Source of the DNA: Litomosoides sigmodontis
Taxonomy: Eukaryota > Nematoda > Chromadorea > Rhabditida > Onchocercidae
Assembly: GCA_963070105.1 (NCBI GenBank)
Contig: OY718806.1
Coordinates: 1,431,365-1,495,364, forward strand
Reading direction: 5' to 3'
DNA: 64,000 nt
The translations under genes were made by a program, and so were the position numbers. Of this stretch, positions 31,565 through 48,532 are shown one piece after another. The notes beneath the pieces were generated by a model, which saw nothing but the letters and a program-made list of their open reading frames with translations, was not told where the DNA came from and did not search any database. Within the stretch, counting starts at the first letter, position 1. Each line of letters begins with the position of its first letter.

Positions 31565-34341
31565 TGCAATTCCTCAATACCACAGAATATTATTCCATTT
31601 TAACCTTACAAAAGCCAATGTTACACAAATATCTATCTTATTCTACTGCTATTTTTATTTTCCTTTTTTTTTCTCTGTTTACTTTATGTTTACTTCTAAA
31701 AAAAAATTAAAAAATTTTTTTTCACAATAAAGCAATAAAAAAAAAGAGAAGAAAGTGATAAATCTAAAATATCCTTTTTCTTCCTCTTTTCACCCTAATT
31801 AGGTTGAAGTGCTGATAGGAAGGAAAACTATAAATTTGTAAAGTAAGGAAAAATCTACTTTGAAATGAAATTAAAATTTCAACGGCATAGTAATAGAATG
31901 ATGAAAATTTCGACAAAAAAAAAAAATTTGCCATCCTTTTACGACTGAATTCATATTCATTTCATTCTTTTACTAAAATGTATAAATGTTTTATTTTCAT
32001 TCATATATTACTAAGGGTGAAGAAAGGGAAAATGCTATTTGTATTTTTATGTTCGCAAAAATTTCATCAATTTCAATGCTGAAATATGATTAAATAGATC
32101 GTTTGAGAGTAAAACCAACTGGAAAATCTCAATCATAGAAAAATTGTTGCGTGAAAAGATATTTGCCATCCTACTTGACTGCTCGCTACGAATGCTAATT
32201 TTGATTTGAAAAGCTCAGATATGATTGTGTTTGCTGTGATCGCAATCATTGATTGCAGTAGTATTCAACTATAGGATGTTAGTTATCGATTATCAGGAAA
32301 AAATTTTAATATGTATAGTTAGAACGATCAGCAGCACATTTCAAATGGTTAATGAAACGAAATAGTCTAGTGATTAATGATTCGAGATCATTCAAGAAAA
32401 AAAAATGAAAAGTGAAAATGCGGTAATTGTGACAAACATTTCATTTCAATTCATTACCTCATTTAAATTTGTGCAAATACACAATTTGATTTGCTAATTA
32501 ACTAGCCTTTTTCAGTTTAAGTCTAAGTTTCCAATCTCTTAGTACAATAAAATTGTAAATAGTAGAAGTGTAGTAAACAACAAACATTTGCAGACTTCGG
32601 CTCAACCATAACAGACCGAATTAATGATTTCGATGATATGCCATCAGTGAGCACTGTTAATGCAGAATTTTACGATACATGTCAGCTAAATTTATCAGAT
32701 CATACGGCAGCTCTTAATATCAGTATGTTATTAGCAATTTCCTATCTTTTCTTTCTTTCTTATAAAATTAAATTGCGTCGTTTGAAATGATTATAATTAA
32801 ATAATGTTTTACATATAAATTACCGGTTTCATGAAAAAAATCAACAAACTTAAATTATAATTAATTAATTAGGAAAAAAAGTTGGGAGTTTTTTTTTTTG
32901 TTTTTTGTCTTAGATGACAAGGATTCAATGATTGGAATGAGTGTGGGAAATGCGATATCACGACAAATGCCACTTAGCATCAATTGCTTATGCAACAGTC
33001 GTTCATTAATTTCACAATTTACTCATCATCATCATCATCATTATCATCATCATCATCATGAACAACAACAACAACAACAACAACAGCACCAACAACAACA
33101 ACAACAACAACAACAACAGCAACAACAGCAACAGCAGCAGCAGAATGAAGCATGGAATTCGGAAAGATGTTCACCTTATGGTCAATATCAAATACAAACT
33201 TATATGCAACATCCAGTACCAAGTGAATCCATGTCATCATCACCAAATTCCGAAACGGATGTCGAATACGGTCAGCCATCATCATCGTCATCATCATCAC
33301 TGACATTACCCGGTCTTACAGGTATTTATTTTTCATTGTTAACGTCTTTTCATTTTTTTTTTGAGAATTTTTGATAATTATATATGATAACTTGAAGTTT
33401 TAATTTATTTTAGTACAATCGTTGCAATTCTATTTGGTGTGAAGAAAGCTTTTATAAATAGTATTTTAACAGATACTCTGCTCAATGCTAATTGTAATTA
33501 CAAATATTAGTTTTTGCTACTCTCATACTATAGCAAAGCGATGATGTATTTATACATTTTTTTTTCTCAGCAACCATTAAGAAGCAAATTTTAAACATTT
33601 ACGTATTTAAACATCATGTGTAAAAATTTAGGAAAAAAAAATGAGAATGTTTTTTTTTCAAACCTTCATCATTGCGACAAACAAGCATACTGTACATTTT
33701 GTACTGTATTTCAGAGCGTGCACATTTTACACATATACATATATTTAAATAAATATATATATGTATGTATGTACATTTTAATTAAATGTAAATTACTAAA
33801 TTTAGGTCCTATCCAACTTTGGCAATTTTTGTTGGAGCTTCTAATGACTGAATCTACAAACTCTTGCATTGCTTGGACGGGTGATGGATGGGAGTTCAAA
33901 TTGAATGATCCGGATGAAGTTGCACGTAAATGGGGCATTCGGAAAAATAAACCAAAGGTTTGTTAGTTAAGTGATAATTTATTATTTAAATGTTAAAGAT
34001 GAATGGCAACAATGAGAATGAGGAAGAAAGAGAAGAAAATTAAGAATGAAGAGCATGAGCTTGAATTAACATTATTAATTAATTTAGAAATAGTAAATTT
34101 AAATATTGCAAACATTGATAATATTATATCAGTAGCTCATTGTATATGCTTTGCTACTTTATAGATGAATTATGAGAAACTTTCACGAGGTCTCCGATAC
34201 TATTACGATAAAAATATTATTCACAAAACACCCGGTAAACGATACGTGTATCGATTTGTATGCGATCTAACCTCGGTACTGCAAATGTCTGCTGAGCAAA
34301 TTCGCAGAAAGGTGGAGGTGAAACGTGAACTTGATCAGTGA
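30086..34341 (+). CDS. ETS-domain transcription factor, ETS1/2 (pointed) class
   Basis: Five exons: 30086-30221, 32594-32722, 32914-33321, 33806-33957, 34165-34341; phases agree, 333 aa. The DNA-binding ETS domain spans about residues 225-309: [13 protein letters not shown], then [21 protein letters not shown], the recognition helix [21 protein letters not shown] and [12 protein letters not shown]. These are nearly identical to vertebrate ETS1/2 and fly Pointed, so binding to GGAA-core sites in the nucleus is expected. Residues 126-165 form a His tract then a long Gln tract (CAT and CAA codons), followed by Ser-rich sequence. No Pointed/SAM domain is visible, unlike vertebrate ETS1/2; upstream exons could add one. 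The ETS domain lies at the C-terminus. The start is the first ATG after strong acceptors. The exact C. elegans orthologue is not assigned. Confidence 0.93.
30916..30990 (+). repeat. (GTT)n-rich microsatellite in ETS intron 1
   Basis: Interrupted GTT/ATT triplets inside the 30222-32593 intron. Minus-strand poly-Asn frames here are artefacts. Confidence 0.85.
31483..31560 (+). repeat. (CTGT)n then (GT)n microsatellite in ETS intron 1
   Basis: CTGT and ATGT tetranucleotides pass into about 26 GT dinucleotides. It lies inside the large first intron of the ETS gene. Confidence 0.95.
33022..33143 (+). repeat. Coding CAT/CAA triplet repeats
   Basis: Tandem CAT then CAA/CAG codons inside ETS exon 3 encode the His and Gln tracts. 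The Gln run mixes CAA with CAG, mainly at its 3' end. Such tracts often vary in length between strains. Confidence 0.95.
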
Positions 34342-34996
34342 TTACTTATTACTTCTTTTTTTTTTTTGACACGAACAACCAATTATTTTAAATGCAAAAA
34401 GCATCCTCATTGTGTACTTTTGAGGTATAATTCACCCTCATTTGAAACTCTTAGTTTCAATGCAACATCATTTCACATTGTAAGAAAAAAAAAAAGATGA
34501 AAAGAAGCAAATTTTGAACTTGCAAAAATACCATTTGTTGCAAACTTGTGAATGAGCAAAATGAGTAATTGAGGATTGTAATTAAATTTAGTTCATCAAA
34601 TGTTAGTACTATTACAATGATAAGTAATATGAGGATGTTTTTTTGTAGTGAAATTTGATCATAATTAATGCACAAAATATTTTCACCTAACTTTTCCTTC
34701 CAAATTTTTTTAAAATTAGTATTTACAAAGAAAAAAAAAACGAAAAAGTGTGAAGAAATTCATATGAAAAAGAAAATAATGATGTTCAATTTTTTTTCCT
34801 CTCCTCCTCTCACTTTTCCAGCTTTTTTCACTTCTCTCTCTCTCTCTGTCTATCTTTCTCTCATCCCTTTCCATGTTACACCGTTTCTCTTCCATTTTCA
34901 AATGTGCCTTTAAATTGCAGTAGTTTTTGGTTTTGTTTTCGTTCAATTTCCAATTGTTTCATTGATGTTTTGAAATGTAATGCTCATCATTTTGTG

Positions 34997-34999
34997 TTT

Positions 35000-35059
<60 letters not shown>
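34997..35059 (+). repeat. (GT)n microsatellite 3' of ETS gene
   Basis: About 30 GT units, roughly 650 bases after the ETS stop. It may lie in the 3' UTR, since an AATAAA follows at 35091. Confidence 0.95.
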
Positions 35060-35064
<5 letters not shown>

Positions 35065-35090
35065 GCAAAAAAAAACTCGTCACATTTTTG

Positions 35091-35096
35091 AATAAA
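35091..35096 (+). terminator. Candidate poly(A) signal for ETS gene
   Basis: AATAAA about 750 bases after the stop codon. Another AATAAA lies at 35802. The hexamer is frequent in this AT-rich sequence, so assignment is tentative. Confidence 0.25.
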
Positions 35097-36646
35097 AAAA
35101 AAATTTTTTTAAAGCTTTGTACAGGGTGATTTTGCTTTGTTTCTGTTTTTTTTCCCTTCCGTCTTTTTCTTTTGTGAAGAAACGAAAATGAGCGTCTGCC
35201 AAATGAATTTGTCAATTTTCTTTTTTTTTTTTTCATTTGATAGTTTACGACAAGTTCTTCAGAACTGTTTTCTTCCAATTTGTTGTGGGACGAAGAAACA
35301 AACCATAGGCTTTTAAGCTGCTTGTAAGTTATTCCATTCAGCTATACTTACATGCATAAATTATATAATTTAAATTGAATGCATTAAACTTCTCTTTGAC
35401 ATTATTCGAAAGAAGATGAATTTTGAATGATTTCGTAAAATTTTTTCCTTTTTTTTTTTTCAAATTTTCCAATTCTGTTCCACCCACGTTGGCTAAATTT
35501 TTGTTTGAGGAAATCACATGATAGTTTACAGCGTCTGGATGAAATGACAACCTCTTCTTTGTTATTGCCAATTAAGGCATCATTTAAATTTCTGTTGAAA
35601 AGAGCTTTCATTTTTGCAACATTTATCAATTCATTGCCTCCTACCGTAAATTTCAAATCAAATGACCTTTATATGATTATCCCAATGTGCAATTGCTAGT
35701 TCACCAGTGCAAAATATATTGTGAAAGAAAAGAACGGTGTACCGTCACAACTAAATTAATTTTTCGTAATGATTTGTTATATCGAAAAAAAATTAAATTG
35801 AAATAAACAGTTACGTGAATGCTGTTTCTTATTTTCTACAACGGTTACTTTTTTCCTAATGATACAGAGAGAGAGAGAGAGAGAGTGTGTGTTTACACGC
35901 GGAAGTCCGTACTATCATAATATAATGTTTTCTTGTATTATTTGTAAGCAAAATAAAATCATTCATTGGCTTATTTAAGTACAAACATTTCCAAATCCAT
36001 CACTTGCACATTAAAGAAGCATTCAATTGAAAACTATTAATCACTGAAATGTATAGGCAGTAAGTAGTAATAGTAAAAGTTATAGGATGAATTAAAAATT
36101 CATTTTTAGAAAAATTAAAAACTTTAAACGTTTTCTGCGATTATTGCGATTATGACGATGCTAATTTAATACGATAAAATTTTTTTTGTTTCCCAAAGAA
36201 AGGAATATTTATCAGCTGTTTTTTTTTTGAGAAAAACCAAAAGAAAAGGTAAACATCAAATTACTTATTGCTTATTTACAAAATGTTAAATTGTCGAGGA
36301 ATTTATCAATTAATGTGAGAGATTGACGAAATAATTATACAGTAACATATAGTTGCTGTTGATTATTTCGACTGAAATTAAAAAAATTCATTGACACGGT
36401 TTATGAAATACTCTAAATTTTCAACTGACATAGAATTATCATTTATTATTATTAAAAATTGTAATTACTATTAATATTATTAATGTAATTAACATTTATT
36501 ACTGTCCTGAGAAGGTTATGAATTCCTCCACCTGACGATATTTATTAGCAATTATGTACAATTCCATAGATTACAATCAGCAATTCTTCACAATTTATTT
36601 TTTAAAACATTTATAAAACTAATCCATTTCATTTCAAAACTAGGTA

Positions 36647-36806
36647 TTATTGTGATGGATAATTATTATCAAAGTACAAAGCAAAAAGTAACGATGTAAA
36701 CTGTAAATTGGATGAGTGGTGGGGATTATGATCATTTCGAATGAACTGCATACGCTTATAACGTGTGAAATGCCCAGGATGCCTGGCCGAAGCGGTATAT
36801 TCGTAC
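36647..36806 (-). CDS. Candidate terminal exon, possibly alternative end of FOX gene
   Basis: After a CTCATAG acceptor (minus strand) the frame reads 52 codons with balanced composition (YEYTASARHPGHFTRYKRMQ, then a polar and hydrophobic tail) to TAA. It is more GC-rich than its surroundings. The exon needs two bases from an upstream exon. Internal GT sites in the last FOX exon, after CCAAG or after CATCC, would supply that phase and replace the usual end. It could instead be the last exon of an unseen gene. No known motif. Confidence 0.4.
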
Positions 36807-38033
36807 CTATGAGCAAATAAATTTTATTTTTGAATTTCTTATGAGAGAAACAATAAATGAGAAGAAAAGAAATTTGAATGAAACTAAATTAGCAAGCATT
36901 AGCATTTATCATTCGGGAAAGTAAGAAAGCTTATTTTGTCATTTTTTCATCATTAAAGAAGTGAATTTTTTTGACTTTTGTCACTTCTATACTAAATTAA
37001 TGCTGTAGGAATTTTGAAAATTTAAATGATTATTGCGCTAGCCAAATTATTGATCGTCCAGATGTTCAAACTGAATAATAAATTATTTTCATCGAATAGT
37101 AAATACTTTAGAGTAATTGTTGTAACAATTGTGGTTTTAAGTAAGTTTGTCCAATGTGACGTACGTTTGACATTTGATTGTATTAAATTCTTATTGTTGC
37201 AAAATACTGATAATTGAGGCATGAAGAAGTCAACAAACGTAAAATATAGAGTTCATTTTTCAAAATTTTTAAAATTATTGCTATTGCTTTTAAATGCGGA
37301 ATGAAATAATCCAAATTTGCTAATTGTTGTTCGCAGTACATCTAAATTTCGTTGCTACTCTTAAGCATATTAATTTAGTTTGGCATTTTTTTTTTGGTGG
37401 GATTGAACCGACAAATTGGACTACATGCATTTAAATTCTGTCCATTAGTATTCACTATTTATTAATATAAGTTGAAATTTTTGTAAACTTCCCTAACCAA
37501 TATTTCAATTTCTGACTTGAAATTAAAATGTTGCATGCATTAATGTGTGAACTGATGTCAAATTATCCATAATTAACTAAAATTTATTTCACTTGGTGAA
37601 AAAAATATTTCGTCAAACAATAAACAAATAATACAGTTGCAAACCAAACATCACCGTTGGACATTTTTTAATTTCAAATTTGTTACATTAAATTTCCGCT
37701 GAAGTTTGATATAATTAGTTGTTAACACAATTAATACTGTTATGGAGGAGGGAAAAATAGCACAAATTATTTTGAAATTAATTACGCTTATTATACTTGA
37801 CACATTGAAACGCCTTTTTCTTTTGCGTTGAAATGAAATTTAAGATTTTGAAATTTTTATTCCGACTATTTCATGTATCGTATTATTTGAATAGTTGGAT
37901 ATAAGAAAAAAAAGGAGAAAATGAATGAGCTGAATACAATGCATTTGAAAAAGATGTAAAAATTTTTTTTTTCAAAATGAAAATTATCAATTGAAGCACC
38001 ACCACACAACATCATCATCGTCACACTCGTAAA
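36807..38033. other. 3' flank or intron of the FOX gene
   Basis: No exon recognised. An AATAAA on the minus strand (37861-37856) lies about 173 bases past the main FOX stop and is a plausible poly(A) signal. If the 36647-36806 exon is used, this stretch is an intron. Confidence 0.4.
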
Positions 38034-44112
<6,079 letters not shown>

Positions 44113-44152
44113 CACCTTCCTTCCATCAATGATAGTTGATTAAAATTCTGTC
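44113..44152 (-). promoter_or_regulatory. Candidate trans-splice acceptor and 5' leader of FOX gene
   Basis: On the minus strand CCTTTTTAG ends at 44152, 40 bases before the start codon at 44112. This spacing and the T-rich acceptor fit a spliced-leader site, or an acceptor for an upstream non-coding exon. Confidence 0.45.
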
Positions 44153-44779
44153 TAAAAAGGGAGTGAGAGAGAGATAAAGTAAAAATAAGTTAAGAAAATA
44201 ATTACGATTATTAGAACTTAATTAAACCTTTTCAAAAAATCTACTAACAATTTTTGCAAAAATTTCTCTTTTAAAGCAAACCTAAATGTTTTAAGCATAG
44301 GAAATTTATAAATTCATCAAGTATCTATTTATTATAAAAAAAATTGAAAATTCTTAGCAAAATTTCTTTGCAATATCATATTGAACATATCATATGAACT
44401 CATTTATTAGAGAGAGCATGATAAAATTGAAAAAAAAAATCTTTTCTTGAATTATTACTGTTTTCATCCTTCTTACAGTAAATTACACCAAAAAAAAACT
44501 GAAAAAAATTGCAAAGACCAAAAAGTAAAGATAGCAAAAAAAGAAAAAAGATGTATAGGAGAGAGAGAGGAGAATGATAGAAATGGAAGAGGATAAGGTG
44601 AGAGGTAAAGCAACGATTAAGCATGGTTGTTTGGTGGTTGTGGTGGTGGTTGTTAGTAATAAGTAAAATGGGTGGGATTGTGTCATGAAGAAGGAGCAAG
44701 CAAATAACTATTGCTGGCTATCGGTGACAGTCTGCCCAAGGCACCAAATACACACCACTGCTAGCTAACACTTCCTCAC

Positions 44780-44822
44780 CTGGAGTTGTAGCGTAAAGAG
44801 AGTTGAATAAGCTCAATTTCAT
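44780..44822 (-). CDS. Possible short exon upstream of FOX gene
   Basis: On the minus strand an AATCAG acceptor is followed after 5 bases by ATG and MKLSLFNSLYATTPG, ending at a strong CCAG/GTGAGG donor. Joined to the FOX leader acceptor at 44151 it would hit a stop, so it is either a non-coding FOX leader exon or the start of another gene. Confidence 0.25.
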
Positions 44823-47800
44823 CACATATCTGATTTATCTCATTTCTTTTTTTAAAAAAAAAAAGAGAATTTCATTTTTTTTTACAAGCTAAATGTAATC
44901 ACTAAATATTATTATTTCACAATGCTTCACCTTCATCGTCTTCTTCCTCTTTTTTTTTTGCTTCTCCTCATTCCGCTTCTCCTATTTCACCTTTTTAGAA
45001 AACGAAATGAAAAATGTTTTTTCTTTGTTAAATTTATTTCAATGATTACAAAAATAGGACCATTTGCACGAAACGATTTAATTTACGATATGATTAATTA
45101 AAGTGGCATTAATTTTATTCATGCTAAATCATTCAAATTTTGCAAAAAAATGCAAAAAAAAAGAGGAAGCAATGAAATGCCTTGAAAAACAACACAATAA
45201 CAAACAAACAAATGAACATTTTAAAAAAAAGATGAAATAAAATTTGTGAATGATAATTTTAATTTTGTGATAATTATTGATTGGAAAATTAAATAGTACC
45301 TGTTTTTGCTAAAATTTTTCATAATAGTTATGATGAAAGAGAAGGTGGTTGATAGAACAGAAAGATGGAAAAGGTTAATGCCTGAAGGGCTCATATGATA
45401 TCTTCCTCATTTATTATTACCACGCTATTACTGCCATCATTTTTTAAATTGATTATTTATAACTTCTATGATTTTACTGTTCTTAGTGCCAATGAATAAT
45501 TCATTATTAATTACGCTAATACATTTACTTATATTATTGATTTATTTCGTAATCTTTGTTTTTTTTCCTTTTAAATTTTACAAAAAATTAAAATTAAGAT
45601 TTAAATCCATCAATATCAACAAATTTTTACTAGAAAAAAAATAAAATAAAATAAAAAGAAAAATGAATGCATGCACACGGTGAACCAATTTCTACAGAAA
45701 TAACAGTATATGTGACAATAAATATTATTTATAATATTAAAAATGTAAATTTTCCAACAACGTTTATTTTTTTTTTATTTGACAAATAAGTAACATTTCT
45801 CCTCGTTTTTTATCTCAGTTTTTTTTTGTGCGGATATTACCAAAGCGATATATGTTATGAAAAAGATGGAAGAGAAAGTGAGAAATGCTACGTCAATCAT
45901 TTCAGTCCCGTCTATCATTTCATTCAAGCGTAATTTCAATTTCCAGTTTTGGAATTTTTCCTGTGAAGAAATCGGTACACTTTCCGGCTTTGTTTTCGGT
46001 TTGCAAATTTTTGCATGATCCTGCCTGCTATGCAGGACATTGTTTGTGCGATAAAATTGTAGCAAATCAAATCTATTCCAATTTCGTTAAATATAATTAC
46101 AAATTGTAACATGAACTTTTCTGAAATTAATCAATACTGATTTTCGAGAGTGTTTTGTAAGCAAGAAGACATCAATATGTAAATGTAATATTGCTGGAAT
46201 GCTATATCAGTAAAATAGCATAATTGATCCAATTGTTAGGTGTGAGCAAGTTAAGACACTGAAATTAATTAATGTAATTAAAGTAATGGATGCGTGACGA
46301 CTAAAATTTATGCCAAATTGCAAGTATTAAAATAAATTCAGTAAATTGTCAGATCTTCACTTATCAACTCTTTTCGATAGTGATAATTTAAATTTTGATA
46401 ATGTTAGTAATTTACTGCATTGAAAAATGTCCATTTTCATATTAGTTTTAAATCAAAGAAATGATTTCATCAATTACAATAAATACTTCCTCATTACAGG
46501 CATGCATCAATCTAAGGAGAGTTACCGAATAGAAATATTCATTGATAATTAAGATTCATTCCATTCGAACTCTCTCATGCCTCCTCTGTCTTCACCACCC
46601 TCTCTCTCTTTCTCTTTCCCTTTCTCCCTCTCTTTCTCTCCCTCTTTCTTGGTCAAATATAATTTATTTAAAAGCATTCGTTTAAATTCTTCCTTATAAA
46701 TGCGCTCATTTATTACTCAGCCATTGCTGAACTATTCCTCCTTATGCAATGAAATGAAAAAGCGTAAAAAAAAAGTCTTTTTAACTTTTAGATAGAATTT
46801 TACAAACGGTATTTTTCTTACCTATTTATTTTTTTTTAATCAAAAAATATTTGCCAAAATTTTAGCAAGCATAATTCTTAACTTTAATTTGAACATTTGT
46901 TTATGCAATAATAATATCTAATAGTTCTTTAGTGTTTCACATTCATATTTACTGCAACATTTGCCATTTGATCTGATCAATGATTAGTTATTTTTAAAAT
47001 TTCTCAGCTAGTAACTTTGCTTTTATCAGATAATTATTTGAAAAGATATATTACTTATGATTTAAATGATACATTGCCATTATTAGCTACTAATATTTGT
47101 GGTTGCATCATATCATTATAATCATCACTGCTGTTATTAACATAAATTTATCAGTAGTAGTTGCGAGTGATAGTGATGAACAATAATTGCATTGAAAAAA
47201 AAAATATTAATGAAATAATTTGTGAATGTTGTAGGAATGAGGGGAACGTTGATGGTGTTTAAGGTTTACGTTTCAACAACCATTCCATTCCGTCCTTTAT
47301 TTCGTTCCAAGCAAGCAATCATTGAAATGATTGAAATGAATGAAAAAATTTTTTAATTCAAAGAACAGAGAGAAGAGGAAGGGAACAAGAAAAAAAGAAA
47401 AGAAAGAAAGAAGGAAAAAAGATAAGTTGATAGATATTATGTGGAAAGTTTTGAAGAGCGGATAATTGTGGACGATGTGCAAAACAGGTTGTTGAAGAGT
47501 GGATGATGATGATGTTGCCCTGATGAGCACAAATCATTTATTTCAACGTTTAAAATATTCATTCATTTTGGTAAAACATTGCTACAACCAAATTTCTTCT
47601 AACTTTTCAATTTCAATCAGTCAACTTTTTAATTCACTGCTTTACTTCCGTATCCGCGCCACGCTTCTTGTTTTTTTTTTCGGTTCCTTTTTTTTTTTTA
47701 TACACAACTTCTATGGTTTTATAAAAGCGAAGTGATTTCTTATTGATAGAGTAAAATCTTTTTTTTTGCTCCCACTTGTAGCGGTGTTGGTGTCGTTGTA

Positions 47801-48504
47801 TGAATGAGGATGAAAAAAGGATTTTTTTTTTGCTTTGTAAATTTACTCATTTGGAATTTGTTGCACTGAAAGAATTTTTAATTTTGTAATTGCAAATTAA
47901 CTATCAAAAATTAAAATTTTCTCCTGTTTTTTTTGAGGGTAAATTTAAAATTAGCTCTTTTTTAACAGATGTAACGAAAAAGATTAATGCTACCTTTCCA
48001 AATTTTAATCTAATTAAATGTGTAATTTAATCCTATCACATTGTTTTTTTTTTCGACAACAAGCAAAATTAGGAAATGCAAGAAGGAAAAAATGATATTC
48101 CTGAAATGGAGAAGGTCAATTTTTATCAGTTATTCTTTTCAATTCGATTTATCTACTTGGTTGTAATAAATCTAATATATCAATGATCGTTCCAAATAGA
48201 AAATAGATTAGTTAAAATTAGCAACAATCATGCATACTCATGTGCAGTAATAATAATCATTATTATCATTATTACTATTATTGTGGTAGTAGTAATAATA
48301 AAAGGTGTGAAAGGCATGTTCCAGGTCATATCGTTATTGAATTTCCAATCGTAAACCTTAAATTACTGCTAATTCAACCATTGATTTATCTAATTTGCAG
48401 CCTGTTGTTTACTGATCATTTCTAAATTCAACGTATTATTTAACGTGCCTTTTTTTTCACAATTTCTAATAGTTTTTCTCAAAATTCATTAATTCATTTA
48501 TTAG
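44823..48504. other. Region between divergent FOX and astacin genes
   Basis: Mostly AT-rich with C/T-rich DNA at 46570-46650 and a CAT/TTA-rich stretch at 47100-47170. Its only notable coding potential is the two-strand open region at 45775-46110. Both genes' promoters should lie here; no specific site was recognised. Confidence 0.45.
45775..46081 (-). CDS. Possible small single-pass membrane protein or exon
   Basis: Minus-strand open frame of about 100 codons ending at 45775. It has a basic polar N-terminal half (KPKTKPESVP, FQNWKLKLRL), then a hydrophobic segment (FLTFSSIFFITYIALVI) and a Lys/Glu-rich tail. No clear start codon heads this frame; an alternative frame begins with ATG right after a TTTCAG acceptor at about 46127. 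The opposite strand also carries a Cys-rich frame (DPACYAGHCLC) over the same DNA, so the true coding strand is uncertain. Confidence 0.3.
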
Positions 48505-48532
48505 GAGGAAATTTGACCAACCTGTTACACTG
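48503..48532 (+). promoter_or_regulatory. Candidate trans-splice acceptor and leader of astacin gene
   Basis: TTTATTAG ends at 48504, 28 bases before the start codon at 48533. The position suits a spliced-leader acceptor. Confidence 0.4.

Larger units (their letters stand above)
34342..36646. other. Space between convergent ETS and FOX genes
   Basis: AT-rich, with GT (34997-35059) and GA (35868-35885) microsatellites. Small frames on both strands carry low-complexity residues only. It probably contains the 3' UTR of the ETS gene. Confidence 0.5.

Noticed and set aside
31437..31730. Cys/Val-rich plus-strand frames
   Set aside because: Translation of the GT microsatellite.
33019..33306. Minus-strand Val/Met/Asp-rich frame
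   Set aside because: Shadow of the ETS exon encoding His and Gln tracts.
34943..35278. Minus-strand Thr/His repeat frame
   Set aside because: Translation of the complementary strand of the GT microsatellite.
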